This document shows positions 1 to 9,896 of a stretch of DNA of 64,000 nucleotides, one piece after another. The stretch's first letter is position 1, and each line of letters begins with the position of its first letter. The notes below the pieces were generated by a model. That model was not told where the DNA came from and did not search any database. It saw only the letters and a program-made list of their open reading frames with translations. Origin of the DNA: Pseudomonas sp. GR 6-02 (GTDB taxonomy: Bacteria > Pseudomonadota > Gammaproteobacteria > Pseudomonadales > Pseudomonadaceae). Where the stretch lies: the NCBI RefSeq assembly GCF_001655615.1, contig NZ_CP011567.1, positions 992,001 to 1,056,000 of the forward strand. The letters are read 5' to 3'. A program made the position numbers and the translations under genes.

Positions 1-897
1 GAAGGCGCACAGGCACTGCTCAAGGACAGCGACCCGGACATGCGTGAAATGGCCGTGGAAGAAGTCCGCGAAGCCAAGGAACGATTGATCGAGCTCGAAG
101 CCAGCCTGCAACGCATGCTGCTGCCCAAGGATCCGAACGACGGTCGTAACGTGTTCCTGGAAATCCGCGCGGGCACCGGCGGTGACGAAGCGGCGATTTT
201 CTCCGGCGACCTGTTCCGCATGTATTCGCGTTACGCCGAGCGGCGTGGCTGGCGGGTAGAGATTCTCTCGGAGAACGAAGGCGAACACGGTGGCTATAAA
301 GAAGTTATCGCCCGTGTCGAAGGCGAGAACGTCTACGGCAAACTGAAGTTCGAATCCGGTGCGCACCGTGTGCAGCGGGTTCCGGCCACTGAATCCCAAG
401 GTCGTATCCACACCTCGGCCTGCACCGTGGCGGTATTGCCCGAGCCGGATGAGCAGGAAGCCATTGAGATCAACCCGGCGGATCTGCGGGTCGACACCTA
501 TCGCTCCTCCGGTGCCGGTGGTCAGCACGTCAACAAGACCGACTCGGCGATTCGTATCACCCACTTGCCGTCCGGTATTGTCGTCGAGTGCCAGGAAGAA
601 CGTTCCCAGCACAAGAACCGCGCCCGGGCGATGTCCTGGCTGTCGGCCAAGCTCAACGACCAGCAGACCAGTGCCGCGGCCAATGCCATCGCCAGCGAGC
701 GTAAATTGCTGGTCGGTTCCGGTGACCGCTCCGAGCGGATCCGTACCTACAACTTCGCCCAGGGCCGGGTCACCGACCATCGGGTCAACCTGACGCTGTA
801 TTCGCTCGACGAAATTCTTGCGGGCGGCGTGGATGCGGTGATCGAACCGTTGCTGGCCGAGTACCAGGCCGATCAATTGGCAGCGATAGGTGAGTAA
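1..897 (+). CDS. prfA: Peptide chain release factor 1 (5' partial)
   Basis: RF1 recognises UAA/UAG in the ribosomal A site and triggers release of the finished peptide. The frame is open from base 1, so the gene begins outside the window; 298 codons remain of a family length near 360. The GGQ catalytic motif is visible within the run [14 protein letters not shown] (bases about 511-546), followed by the basic stretch with SQHKNRARA typical of class I factors. The stop TAA at 895-897 directly abuts the ATG of prmC, whose product methylates the Gln of this GGQ motif, so the two are almost certainly cotranscribed. In pseudomonads hemA usually lies just upstream. Confidence 0.97.
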   Translation, partial: EGAQALLKDSDPDMREMAVEEVREAKERLIELEASLQRMLLPKDPNDGRNVFLEIRAGTGGDEAAIFSGDLFRMYSRYAERRGWRVEILSENEGEHGGYKEVIARVEGENVYGKLKFESGAHRVQRVPATESQGRIHTSACTVAVLPEPDEQEAIEINPADLRVDTYRSSGAGGQHVNKTDSAIRITHLPSGIVVECQEERSQHKNRARAMSWLSAKLNDQQTSAAANAIASERKLLVGSGDRSERIRTYNFAQGRVTDHRVNLTLYSLDEILAGGVDAVIEPLLAEYQADQLAAIGE

Positions 898-1728
898 ATG
901 ACGATCATTGCCAGCTTGCTGCGCGCCGCCGATTTGCCTGATTCGCCCACCGCGCGTCTGGATGCCGAATTGCTGTTGGCGGCGGCCTTGGGCAAGTCCC
1001 GCAGCTTTCTGCACACCTGGCCTGAGCGTATCGTCCCGAGCGAAGCGGCACTGAAGTTTGCCGAGTATTTGCAGCGCCGCCGCAGCGGTGAGCCAGTGGC
1101 CTATATTCTGGGTCAGCAAGGCTTCTGGAAGCTCGACCTGGAAGTCGCGCCCCACACGCTGATTCCGCGTCCCGACACTGAATTGCTGGTGGAAGCGGCG
1201 TTGGAACTGTTGCCGGCCACCCCAGCCAAGGTGCTCGATCTGGGCACCGGCAGTGGTGCCATCGCCTTGGCGCTGGCCAGCGAGCGTCCGGCCTGGAAGG
1301 TCACCGCCGTGGATCGCGTGCTGGAAGCCGTGGCCCTGGCCGAGCGCAATCGTCAGCGCTTGAACCTGAGCAATGCCACGGTGTTGAGCAGTCATTGGTT
1401 CAGTGCCCTGGAAGGCCAGCGTTTTCAACTGATCATCAGCAATCCGCCCTACATAGCTTCGACCGATCCGCATCTGGTAGAGGGCGACGTACGCTTTGAG
1501 CCGGCCAGTGCCTTGGTGGCGGGTGTCGATGGGCTCGACGATTTGCGTCTGATCGTCGCCCAGGCACCGGATTATCTTGAAGCGGGTGGCTGGTTGATGC
1601 TCGAACACGGTTACGATCAAGCCTGCGCAGTGTGCGATTTGCTGCTGACCCGCGGCTTTGAAGAAGTCCATAGCCGCACCGATCTGGGCGGTCACCAACG
1701 CATCAGTCTGGGGCGCTTGCCGTGCTGA
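898..1728 (+). CDS. prmC: Release factor glutamine methyltransferase
   Basis: 276-residue SAM-dependent N5-glutamine methyltransferase that modifies the GGQ glutamine of RF1/RF2. An N-terminal helical domain (residues about 1-80) is followed by a class I methyltransferase fold with the SAM-binding DLGTGSGAIALAL motif near residue 115 and the diagnostic NPPY tetrapeptide in ISNPPYIAS near residue 182. The ATG immediately follows the prfA stop, and the stop TGA overlaps the GTG start of moeB, so translation is probably coupled through the operon. Confidence 0.97.
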   Translation: MTIIASLLRAADLPDSPTARLDAELLLAAALGKSRSFLHTWPERIVPSEAALKFAEYLQRRRSGEPVAYILGQQGFWKLDLEVAPHTLIPRPDTELLVEAALELLPATPAKVLDLGTGSGAIALALASERPAWKVTAVDRVLEAVALAERNRQRLNLSNATVLSSHWFSALEGQRFQLIISNPPYIASTDPHLVEGDVRFEPASALVAGVDGLDDLRLIVAQAPDYLEAGGWLMLEHGYDQACAVCDLLLTRGFEEVHSRTDLGGHQRISLGRLPC

Positions 1729-2477
1729 ATGATCAGGAATTGCTGCGATACAGCCGGCAGATTCTGCTGCAACACGTCGACATCGACGGCCAGTTACGGC
1801 TCAAGGAAAGCCGTGTGCTGATTATCGGTCTCGGTGGCCTAGGTTCGCCGGTTGCGCTGTACCTGGCCGCGGCCGGTGTCGGTGAGTTGCATCTGGCGGA
1901 CTTCGACACGGTCGACCTGACCAATCTGCAACGCCAGATCGTTCATGACACCGACAGCGTCGGCCTGAGCAAGGTCGATTCGGCGATCCGTCGCCTGACC
2001 GCGATCAATCCAGAGATTCAGCTGATCGCCCATCGCACTGCATTGGACGAGGATTCGCTGGCCGCCGCTGTTGCCGCGGTGGATCTGGTGCTGGACTGTT
2101 CCGACAATTTTTCCACCCGCGAGGCGGTCAACGCTGCGTGTGTGGCCGCGCGCAAGCCGCTGGTCAGCGGTGCGGCGATTCGTCTGGAAGGGCAATTGTC
2201 GGTGTTCGACCCGCGTCGTCCAGAGAGCCCGTGCTACCACTGTTTATACGGGCACGGCAGCGAGGCCGAGCTGACCTGCAGCGAGGCGGGCGTCGTTGGT
2301 CCTTTGGTCGGGTTGGTCGGCAGCCTCCAGGCACTGGAAGCGCTGAAACTGCTGGTGGGGTTCGGCGAGCCGCTGGTGGGGCGCCTGTTATTGATCGATG
2401 CCTTGGGCTCACGCTTCCGTGAATTGCGGGTCAAGCGTGATCCGGGCTGCAGCGTCTGCGGGTCGCGCCATGCGTGA
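1722..2477 (+). CDS. moeB: ThiF/MoeB-type adenylyltransferase
   Basis: 251-residue E1-like enzyme that adenylates the C-terminal glycine of the MoaD sulfur carrier in molybdopterin synthesis (ThiS in related systems). The nucleotide-binding loop GLGGLGSP is near residue 37. Two CxxC pairs (CYHC and the near-terminal CSVC) form the expected structural zinc site. The start is GTG, overlapping the last codons of prmC by 7 bp; the 3' end overlaps murI by 8 bp. MoeB is preferred over ThiF because of length and of the prfA-prmC-moeB-murI order known from other pseudomonads, although a dual role cannot be excluded. Confidence 0.93.
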   Translation: MLNDQELLRYSRQILLQHVDIDGQLRLKESRVLIIGLGGLGSPVALYLAAAGVGELHLADFDTVDLTNLQRQIVHDTDSVGLSKVDSAIRRLTAINPEIQLIAHRTALDEDSLAAAVAAVDLVLDCSDNFSTREAVNAACVAARKPLVSGAAIRLEGQLSVFDPRRPESPCYHCLYGHGSEAELTCSEAGVVGPLVGLVGSLQALEALKLLVGFGEPLVGRLLLIDALGSRFRELRVKRDPGCSVCGSRHA

Positions 2478-3261
2478 AGCGCCGATTGCTGTGTTCGATT
2501 CCGGCGTCGGTGGACTCTCCGTGCTGGCCGAGATCCAGCAGTTGCTGCCCAACGAGTCTCTGTTGTACTTCGGCGATTGCGGGAATATTCCCTACGGCGA
2601 GAAAACCCCGGCATTCATCCGCCAGCGTTGCAGTGTCATGGCGCAGTTCTTTCAGCAGCAAGGCGCCAAGGCGCTGGTGCTGGCTTGCAACACCGCGACG
2701 GTGGCCGGTGTTGCGGACTTGCGGCGCGATTACCCCGAGTGGCCTATCGTCGGCATGGAGCCTGCGGTCAAACCGGCCGCTGCGGCGACGCGCAGCGGTG
2801 TGGTCGGCGTGCTCGCCACCACCGGTACTTTGCAGAGTGCCAAGTTTGCTGCCTTGCTCGATCGTTTCGCCACCGATGTACGGGTGATTACTCAGCCGTG
2901 CCCCGGGCTGGTGGAGCTGATTGAAAATGGCGATCTGCACAGCGAGACATTGCGTCAGTTGCTGCAAGGGTATGTCGAGCCGCTGCTGGCTGCAGGTGCA
3001 GATACGATCATTCTGGGCTGTACCCATTATCCCTTTTTAAAGCCACTGCTAAGGCAGATGCTCCCGCAAAGCATCAGCTTGATCGATACGGGTGCCGCTG
3101 TGGCGCGGCAGCTCCAGCGTCTGCTGGCCGAGCGTGAATTGCTGGCCGAGGGGCCTGCTCGCCCCGCACAGTTCTGGTCGAGTGCGGACCCAGAACATTT
3201 CAGAAATATCTTGCCGATCCTGTGGAATATGTCTGGGGTTGTGCGAAGCTTCGAAAAGTAG
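2470..3261 (+). CDS. murI: Glutamate racemase
   Basis: 263-residue cofactor-independent racemase converting L- to D-glutamate for peptidoglycan. The N-terminal signature [11 protein letters not shown] and both catalytic cysteines are present, in LACNTAT (about residue 74) and LGCTHYPF (about residue 184). I chose the ATG at 2470 rather than the longer upstream frame because the family starts a few residues before FDSGVGG; the upstream extension is only the moeB 3' end read in another frame. It is the last gene of the overlapping prfA-prmC-moeB-murI set. The 116-bp gap that follows is AT-rich and probably carries the pagL promoter. Confidence 0.96.
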   Translation: MREAPIAVFDSGVGGLSVLAEIQQLLPNESLLYFGDCGNIPYGEKTPAFIRQRCSVMAQFFQQQGAKALVLACNTATVAGVADLRRDYPEWPIVGMEPAVKPAAAATRSGVVGVLATTGTLQSAKFAALLDRFATDVRVITQPCPGLVELIENGDLHSETLRQLLQGYVEPLLAAGADTIILGCTHYPFLKPLLRQMLPQSISLIDTGAAVARQLQRLLAERELLAEGPARPAQFWSSADPEHFRNILPILWNMSGVVRSFEK

Positions 3262-3377
3262 AGACGTGTAGCAAACGAATAATTGGGGTGAGCTTCTGAT
3301 TAAACGGTGACTTCTATAGCTTTGTTTGTTTTGCAGCATAAAAATCATACTAAATTGTTCGGAAAAGGATGTTTCTA

Positions 3378-3896
3378 ATGAAGCGACTATTCTGTTTGGC
3401 CGCGATTGCGACCGCATTGATGGGGCACAGTTTTACCGCGCAGGCGGCAGGGGTGGAGTTCGGGGTCGGCCAGACCAGCGATTCGACCATGACCTACCGA
3501 CTGGGCATGCAGTTCGATTGGGACAAGAGCTGGTTGCAGAGTGATGTTGGCCGCTTGACCGGCTACTGGAGCGGCGCTTACACCTACTGGGAAGGCGACA
3601 AAACGGCGAGCAATCACAGTTTGTCGTTCTCGCCGGTACTGGTGTACGAGTTTGCCGGTCAGACCATCAAGCCCTACGTCGAAGCGGGTATCGGTATCGC
3701 GGTGTTTGCCAACACCGAATACGAAGATAACAAGCTCGGCAGTGCCTTTCAGTTCGAAGACCGTTTCGGGTTTGGTCTGCGCTTTGCCGGCGGACATGAA
3801 GTCGGGATTCGCGCCACCCACTACTCCAATGCCGGGATCAGTAACCCGAACGACGGTGTAGAAAGCTACGCATTGCATTACACGATGCCGTTGTAA
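3378..3896 (+). CDS. pagL: Lipid A 3-O-deacylase (outer membrane)
   Basis: 172-residue outer-membrane beta-barrel enzyme that removes the 3-O acyl chain of lipid A and so tunes endotoxicity and antimicrobial-peptide resistance. The signal peptide ends near AQA (residue 23). The C-terminal part carries the PagL triad arrangement: His148 and Ser150 in ATHYSNAG and Glu162 in GVESYALH. With 23 residues removed these are His125/Ser127/Glu139, one off from the P. aeruginosa PagL residues I recall (126/128/140). The last residue is Leu after an aromatic-rich strand. ATG 3378 is preferred over ATG 3369 because AAAAGG (3363-3368) is properly spaced only from the former. Its place next to murI matches P. 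aeruginosa. Confidence 0.9.
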   Translation: MKRLFCLAAIATALMGHSFTAQAAGVEFGVGQTSDSTMTYRLGMQFDWDKSWLQSDVGRLTGYWSGAYTYWEGDKTASNHSLSFSPVLVYEFAGQTIKPYVEAGIGIAVFANTEYEDNKLGSAFQFEDRFGFGLRFAGGHEVGIRATHYSNAGISNPNDGVESYALHYTMPL

Positions 3897-3911
3897 GCCT
3901 GCAGTGTTTAG

Positions 3912-3945
3912 ATGTGGGAGCTACCTGTGGCGGGGGCTCTCACAT
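3912..3945. repeat. REP-like inverted repeat after pagL
   Basis: ATGTGGGAGC (3912-3921) and GCTCTCACAT (3936-3945) form a 10-bp stem with one G-T wobble around a short loop. It lies between the convergent pagL and YkgJ-family genes and resembles the short palindromic REP units of the P. fluorescens group. It may also act as a weak transcription stop or mRNA end stabiliser. Confidence 0.6.
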
Positions 3946-3965
3946 GGCATCGGGTGACTGCGATC

Positions 3966-4271
3966 TCACCGATACGCCGTCGCAATCCCCTGGCGTTCGG
4001 TGATGCATTCCGGTGCGCCCATTTCGAACTCCCGGCAGATCAGCGGACGCTTTTCATAGATGGTGCACATCATGCTGTTGCGATCCAGTGCGGCGCACCA
4101 GCCGTCATCCAGTCGCAGCATGACTTCACCACCCCAATCATCGGTATCGATAAAACGTTCGGGCACGCCGGTGTCAGTGATCAGCATCACTTCAAGCTGG
4201 CAGCAGCAGGCTGCGCAGGTCGAGCAGGTGACCGCAGGCTCGGCGACTTGCGTGTGGGGAATGGTTTTCAT
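3966..4271 (-). CDS. YkgJ-family cysteine cluster protein
   Basis: 101-residue protein rich in cysteines: C16, C19, C22-C24 (CSTCAACCC), then WCAALD, MCTIYEKRPLICREFEMG and a final PEC. This spacing is the hallmark of the UPF0153/YkgJ family, thought to coordinate zinc or an Fe-S cluster; no reaction is established. It is convergent with pagL and lies about 60 bp downstream in sense orientation of nothing obvious, so it is probably monocistronic. I saw no strong ribosome-binding site before the ATG. Confidence 0.85.
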   Translation of the reverse strand: MKTIPHTQVAEPAVTCSTCAACCCQLEVMLITDTGVPERFIDTDDWGGEVMLRLDDGWCAALDRNSMMCTIYEKRPLICREFEMGAPECITERQGIATAYR

Positions 4272-4331
4272 GGCGCGCAGTGTAAGGCAGTGGGCCCACG
4301 CTGTGTAAAAGGCCTGACAGACGCTCAGGCT

Positions 4332-5105
4332 TCACGGCAGATCCTCGATCGGCGGCTTGTTTCGCGCTTGTTCGTCGATTGCCAGTCCCGCCCGGTCGGG
4401 TTGTTGCGGCAGGGGCCAAAGAACAGGCATGAGCAGCTCCGGCAAGGAGCATTCCAGTGGACGATTCTTGATCATGTCGAGGAGGTATCGCGCGGCTTGG
4501 CCTGCCGACCAGTCGAGATGTATCGGGGCGCCGTCGTTCAGAGGCGTATCGATAAGCCCTGGGCTGACCACGGTCATTTCGATGTTTTCCGGCGTCATGT
4601 CGATGCGCAATGACTCGAATAGATGACGCAACCCGGCCTTTGAATCGCCATAGGATTCGGCCCACGGCAGGGGTAACCAGGTCACCGAACTGGCAATGCC
4701 CACCAGATGCGGCGCAGTGCCCGCCTGCAGCAAAGGCCGGGCGGCTGCGATGCAATAACTGCTGGCAAGCAAGTTGGTACGCATGATGTGCTCGATGATT
4801 GACGAATCGAGCTGATTGGCGTCGACGTATTCGCAGGTGCCTGCGTTAAGGATCATGGTGTCCAGAGAGCCCCATTCCTGCGCAATCTGCTCACCGATTT
4901 CGCGCACCCTTTGGCTGTTGGTCAAATCGCCCGCGACCACCAGCACTTGACCGGGATAGCGCTCAGACAGCGATATCAGTGATGCCACCGAGCGGGAGCT
5001 GGCCGCCAGATGAGCCCCGGTTTTCAGTATTTCTTCAGCCAGCACAGCACCAATACCGTTGCTGGCGCCGGTCAACCAGTATCGCCTTGGAGGTGTACGA
5101 CTCAT
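4332..5105 (-). CDS. SDR family NAD(P)-dependent oxidoreductase
   Basis: 257-residue short-chain dehydrogenase. Visible landmarks are the Rossmann motif TGASNGIG near residue 9, the NAG motif in LNAGTCEY, and the catalytic Ser and YxxxK in ASSVTWLP...ESYGDSKAG. ATG 5105 is chosen because it follows an AAGGGGA ribosome-binding site and starts 5-6 residues before the Rossmann strand; an upstream in-frame start would add 19 uncharacteristic residues. It lies 67 bp downstream of the photolyase gene in the same direction and may be the last member of that putatively light-regulated operon. Substrate unknown. Confidence 0.88.
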   Translation of the reverse strand: MSRTPPRRYWLTGASNGIGAVLAEEILKTGAHLAASSRSVASLISLSERYPGQVLVVAGDLTNSQRVREIGEQIAQEWGSLDTMILNAGTCEYVDANQLDSSIIEHIMRTNLLASSYCIAAARPLLQAGTAPHLVGIASSVTWLPLPWAESYGDSKAGLRHLFESLRIDMTPENIEMTVVSPGLIDTPLNDGAPIHLDWSAGQAARYLLDMIKNRPLECSLPELLMPVLWPLPQQPDRAGLAIDEQARNKPPIEDLP

Positions 5106-5172
5106 CCCAATCCCCTTATTTACCCAATATTTCCCTGGCTCAATTCCGTGTTCATGACGCAACGCCGCGGTA

Positions 5173-6621
5173 TCAATTTAATGACGGTGGCGATAAACCC
5201 TGTCGTGATGGCAGGTTCTTGAACGCGGCCAGGGCCCGTTCACGGGAAGTGCTCAGATTGACGATAGGCGACGGATAGCCCCTCACGCCGAACAATCCGC
5301 CGAGATTGGCCAGATTGTGCAGGTCTTTATTGTTCATTTCGTTGAGCTCCGGCAACCAGTGCTTGATGAACACCCCTTGTGCATCGAACTTTTCCGACTG
5401 GCTCAGCGGGTTGAAAATCCGGAAGTAGGGCGCCGAATCAGTGCCGGTGGACGAACTCCACTGCCAGCCACCATTGTTCGCCGCCAGGTCGCCATCAATC
5501 AGGTGCCGCATGAAGAAGCGCTCGCCCTCACGCCAGTCGATCAGCAGGTTCTTGGTCAGGAACATCGCCACCACCATGCGCAGACGGTTGTGCATCCAGC
5601 CGGTTTCCAGCAATTGGCGCATGGCGGCATCGATGATCGGCAGGCCAGTGCGGCCTTGCTGCCAGGCCTTGAGTTCTTGCGGGGCGTCACGCCAGACCAG
5701 GGCTTCGGTTTCCGGCCGGAAGGCGCGGTGCCGGGATACACGGGGGTAGCCCACCAATATGTGTTTGTAGAACTCGCGCCACAGCAGCTCGTTGATCCAG
5801 GTGATGGCGCCGACCTTGCCGCTTTCGAACTCGCCCTGATTGCTTCGCAACGCGGCGTGCAGGCACTGACGAGGGGAAATCACCCCGGCGGTGAGATAGG
5901 CCGAGAGCTGGCTGGTGCCGGGCTTTGCCGGGAAGTCGCGTTCGCTGTGGTAATAGTCGATCTGGGCGTCGACAAAGGTGTCGAGGCGGCGTCGGGCTTC
6001 GGTTTCACCGGCTGGCCAGAGGGCACGCAAGCTGTCGTTGGGAGAATCGAAACCCTCGACACGGGAGGGCGGTTCGTCGCTGCTGATATCCAATGGAGCC
6101 TGAAGGGCGGGTGCAGCGACCAATCCGGGCAATGAAGCGTGCAGGCGTTCGTAGCAGACCTTGCGAAACTGGCTGAAGACCTGGAAGTAGGTTCCGGTTC
6201 TGGTGAGCACGGTGCCTGGCTTGAACAGCAGCTGATCGAGGTGGCTGTAAAAGTCGATGCCCCGGGCTTTCAGCGCTTGGGCCACCGCCGCATCACGGCG
6301 GGTCTCATGAATGCCGTATTCCTCGTTGACGTGCACCGCGTCGATCTTCAGCTGCTGGCACAGTTCGAGCAGAACCTTGGGCGCTTCATCCCAGCGGGAC
6401 GCCTGGCGAATCAGTAGCGGGATGTTCAGGGCGTCCAGCGCGCGTCGTAATTCGGCGAGGTTGCGCAACCAGAAGTCCACTTTGCACGGCGCGTCGTCGT
6501 GCGCAAGCCACTGCTGCGGGCTCGGCAAATACACCGCCACACACGGGCCACGGGCTGCGGCGGCCGAGAGGGCGGTGTTGTCGTGTAGACGCAGGTCGCT
6601 GCGCAGCCAGATCAATTGCAT
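5173..6621 (-). CDS. phrB: Deoxyribodipyrimidine photo-lyase (CPD photolyase)
   Basis: 482-residue flavoprotein repairing cyclobutane pyrimidine dimers using blue light. The N-terminal antenna Rossmann domain starts MQLIWLRSDLRLHDNTAL. The C-terminal FAD/DNA-binding domain includes TGWMHNRLRMVVAMFLTKNL and the GGWQWSSSTGTDSAPYFRIF block typical of class I CPD photolyases. ATG 6621 fits the family start; a TTG 24 bp upstream is the only longer alternative. The gene lies 34 bp after the MerR-type regulator gene, which points to a common transcript initiated upstream of the DUF523/DUF1722 gene. Confidence 0.95.
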   Translation of the reverse strand: MQLIWLRSDLRLHDNTALSAAAARGPCVAVYLPSPQQWLAHDDAPCKVDFWLRNLAELRRALDALNIPLLIRQASRWDEAPKVLLELCQQLKIDAVHVNEEYGIHETRRDAAVAQALKARGIDFYSHLDQLLFKPGTVLTRTGTYFQVFSQFRKVCYERLHASLPGLVAAPALQAPLDISSDEPPSRVEGFDSPNDSLRALWPAGETEARRRLDTFVDAQIDYYHSERDFPAKPGTSQLSAYLTAGVISPRQCLHAALRSNQGEFESGKVGAITWINELLWREFYKHILVGYPRVSRHRAFRPETEALVWRDAPQELKAWQQGRTGLPIIDAAMRQLLETGWMHNRLRMVVAMFLTKNLLIDWREGERFFMRHLIDGDLAANNGGWQWSSSTGTDSAPYFRIFNPLSQSEKFDAQGVFIKHWLPELNEMNNKDLHNLANLGGLFGVRGYPSPIVNLSTSRERALAAFKNLPSRQGLSPPSLN

Positions 6622-6655
6622 GGTCGTATCCGTACGATTCATCAAAAAAGCGCCA

Positions 6656-7597
6656 TTAAATGAGCCCGCGCTGTATCAGGTCCAGATGGGCCGATAACGG
6701 GTTATCGGCCAGGATCAAATCAGCAATGGCGGTGTTTTTTGCGGACAAATCGGCGTGGTGGATGCACACCGTTGGTCCGGCGATCATTTTTGGGCAACTG
6801 ACGCCATTCAAAAGTTTCGACAATTTTGCAAGATTCATGGCTTTGCTGGAATACAGCAGGACGCCGCGGGCTTGCAGGTGATCGACCGCCAGCGTCAGTT
6901 CGCCGGCCGGGAGTGGCCAGTCGAAAACTTCCACCGGGCAATCGGTGCTGCTGATCAGCCAGGCGGTGAGCCATAGATGAGGTTCCAGAGGCAGGTCCGA
7001 TTGATTGATCAGCAACAGCGGCGCAGTACGTAACTGGCGGTTGTTGTGGTAAATCCTCGCGCCGAATTTGCTGCGCAACCAGGAATAGACAAACACCCGC
7101 TCCATCTGCGCGCCGAACTGGCCTTGCCAGCGTTGTTCCAGTTCCGCCAGCCACGGCATCAACAGGTGTTCACACAAGGTGCGTGGCGGATACAGCGCCA
7201 TCGCCTGGTTTACGGTGTCATCGAGGGTGCGTTCGGCCAGTTGGGTAACGGCTTTTAGCAGTGTCTGGCGCAACACCAGCCAATCGTTTCCGACGGGCTC
7301 GGCAAGTACCTGAGGCGTGTCGAGCAGTTGCTTGACCTGACCGACCGCCACGCCGCGATTGAGCCAGGTGAGGATCGTCAGGATGCGTTGAACGTGTTCG
7401 GCACAGAACAGCCGATGCCCCTTGGGAGTGCGCTGAGGCACGATCAGCCCATAGCGCCGTTCCCAGGCGCGCAAGGTGACAGCGTTGACCCCGGTCTGCC
7501 GGGCCACTTCACGGATGGGCAGCCAGCCTGCGTCCAGGGCCTTTTTGAAGTCGGTGCCGAGGTCTTCGCTGGCGCTGGTGTCCGGTGGGGTTTTCAT
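6656..7597 (-). CDS. MerR-family regulator, LitR/CarH-like
   Basis: 313-residue regulator. The N-terminal MerR helix-turn-helix and wing occupy residues about 25-75 (IREVARQTGVNAVTLRAWERRYG, then GHRLF). The C-terminal half has the layout of the cobalamin-binding module of LitR/CarH photoreceptors. An E-x-H (Glu205, His207) sits where the lower cobalt ligand is expected, but the Trp...Glu-His motif over the upper face reads Trp157...Glu166-Arg167, so the upper His is missing. In P. putida, LitR homologues (PplR) with degenerate cobalamin sites are reported to work with a LOV photoreceptor. The ATG overlaps the stop of the upstream gene (TAATG) and phrB follows, so it probably controls its own operon. 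Light response is inferred. Confidence 0.85.
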   Translation of the reverse strand: MKTPPDTSASEDLGTDFKKALDAGWLPIREVARQTGVNAVTLRAWERRYGLIVPQRTPKGHRLFCAEHVQRILTILTWLNRGVAVGQVKQLLDTPQVLAEPVGNDWLVLRQTLLKAVTQLAERTLDDTVNQAMALYPPRTLCEHLLMPWLAELEQRWQGQFGAQMERVFVYSWLRSKFGARIYHNNRQLRTAPLLLINQSDLPLEPHLWLTAWLISSTDCPVEVFDWPLPAGELTLAVDHLQARGVLLYSSKAMNLAKLSKLLNGVSCPKMIAGPTVCIHHADLSAKNTAIADLILADNPLSAHLDLIQRGLI

Positions 7598-8559
7598 TAG
7601 ATTGCGTTTCGCAGGCTGAGGTTTTCCGGGTGCGGTTGCAGGTAAACCTGTTGCGCAATGTATGGATCCGGGTGCTGGCGAAAGTAGTGTTTGAGCAACG
7701 TCAGCGGTACCACCAGCGGCACGATGCCGTGACGATACTGGCTGATCACATGCTGCACTTCCTGTTTGTCTTCAGTGCTGATGGCCTGTTTGAGATAGCC
7801 GCTGAGGTGTTGCAGGACGTTGGTGTGGGTGCGGCGCGTGGCGCATTTTTTCAAGGCCGCCATCAGCTCGCTGAAATAGCGCGGGCCGATGACTTCAGGG
7901 GCGGTCCGGCCCATGTTGCCGAGCAGGTTTCCCAGGGTTTTGTATTGCACCGGGTTGTGGGCCATTAACAGGTATTTGTAGCGCGAGTGAAAATCCGTGA
8001 GGCCGCGCCGGGTCAGGCCGGTTTGCAGCAACTGCTGCCAGGCGCTGTAGGCGAATACGCGGGTAAGGAAGTTTTCCCGCAGCACCGGATCGTTGAGCCG
8101 GCCTTCTTCCTCCACCGGCAAATCGGGATGCAGCGCGCAGAAGGTCCGGGCGTAAATGCCACGGCTACCGCCGTCCACCGGCGCGCCGTTGGCGTGGTAG
8201 ACCTTGACCCGCTCCAGACCGCACGAAGGGGATTTCTGCATAAAGATATAGCCGCAGATGTCGCCCAGTTCCAAAGCCATTTTCCGAGCATATTCGGCCA
8301 GCGGCCGGGTGACGTTGTTTTCAGGGTTGACCGTGCCGACCGCCTGCGGATGTTCAGGGTTGCCGACCAGGCGGATCGGTTCGCGAGGGATACCCAAGCC
8401 GATGGCAACTTCCGGGCACACCGGGACGAAATCGAAATAATCGGAAAGGATGTGGCTGCACAGCCGTGACGTCTTGTGCCCGCCGTTGTAGCGCACCTCG
8501 GCCCCCATCAGGCAGGCGCTGATGGCGATTTTGGGTGGGGTCGTTGATTGTGCAGGCAT
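7597..8559 (-). CDS. DUF523 and DUF1722 (YbgA-type) fusion protein
   Basis: 320-residue protein with two domains. The N-terminal DUF523 half (residues about 10-160) has the conserved ISACLMGAEVRYNGGHK and CPEVAIGLGIPREPIRLVG blocks and KSPSCG; it contains Cys residues that could bind metal or thiol cofactor. The C-terminal DUF1722 half (about 190-310) resembles YbgA. E. coli ybgA sits beside phr as well, and archaeal/bacterial DUF523 members have been linked to sulfur handling of thiouracil-type compounds; function here is not established. It is the first gene of the leftward operon with the MerR regulator and photolyase, and a promoter bracketed by TGTACA repeats lies just upstream. Confidence 0.85.
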   Translation of the reverse strand: MPAQSTTPPKIAISACLMGAEVRYNGGHKTSRLCSHILSDYFDFVPVCPEVAIGLGIPREPIRLVGNPEHPQAVGTVNPENNVTRPLAEYARKMALELGDICGYIFMQKSPSCGLERVKVYHANGAPVDGGSRGIYARTFCALHPDLPVEEEGRLNDPVLRENFLTRVFAYSAWQQLLQTGLTRRGLTDFHSRYKYLLMAHNPVQYKTLGNLLGNMGRTAPEVIGPRYFSELMAALKKCATRRTHTNVLQHLSGYLKQAISTEDKQEVQHVISQYRHGIVPLVVPLTLLKHYFRQHPDPYIAQQVYLQPHPENLSLRNAI

Positions 8560-8581
8560 CGGGGCACCTCGAATCCAGACC

Positions 8582-8605
8582 TGTACGGATTGTTAAATCT
8601 GTACA
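8582..8605 (-). promoter_or_regulatory. Candidate LitR-type operator, downstream copy
   Basis: Two hexamers, TGTACG at 8582-8587 and TGTACA at 8600-8605, are separated by exactly 12 bp. The unit lies between the predicted -10 box and the start of the DUF523/DUF1722 gene. The same spacing recurs at 8632-8655 and 9748-9771, which suggests a specific protein site. Assignment to the neighbouring MerR regulator is inference. Confidence 0.5.
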
Positions 8606-8615
8606 ACATTCGTTC

Positions 8616-8643
8616 AGCATAGATTCAAAGGTGTACAAGTCAA
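8616..8643 (-). promoter_or_regulatory. Sigma70 promoter of the photolyase operon
   Basis: On the minus strand TTGACT (8643-8638) and TATGCT (8621-8616) are separated by 16 bp, a good sigma70 match. The start codon of the first gene is at 8559. A TGTACA hexamer touches the -35 box on its downstream side and a TATACA hexamer lies just upstream of it, so a bound repressor would block RNA polymerase. Confidence 0.6.
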
Positions 8644-8655
8644 TTTTTTTGTATA
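8632..8655 (-). promoter_or_regulatory. Candidate LitR-type operator over the -35 box
   Basis: TGTACA at 8632-8637 and TGTATA at 8650-8655 form a direct repeat with a 12-bp spacer. The spacer contains the -35 hexamer of the predicted promoter. This position suits repression. Binding by the LitR/CarH-like MerR regulator encoded in the same operon is inferred from proximity and from the TGTACA-like direct repeats described for LitR-family regulators. Confidence 0.55.
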
Positions 8656-8713
8656 GGTTTTTTCAGGGCTGCTGTCCGTGTCGACAGCAGCAATGTGCTC
8701 GAATCGAGGCGGT

Positions 8714-9775
<1,062 letters not shown>

Positions 9776-9896
9776 TTAGCGTTCTCGTTCTGAGAGCTTG
9801 GCCTATTGTTAAACACAGAACCTGCCCGATACCAAAGATCCCTGCTTATAAAAATAGACTAGTGATCCGGGTAAAACGCCACGCGAGGAAGATGTC

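Noticed and set aside
8582..8655. SOS (LexA) box in the photolyase promoter
   Set aside because: The hexamers are TGTACA-type direct repeats with a 12-bp spacer and do not match the CTGT-N8-ACAG LexA palindrome.
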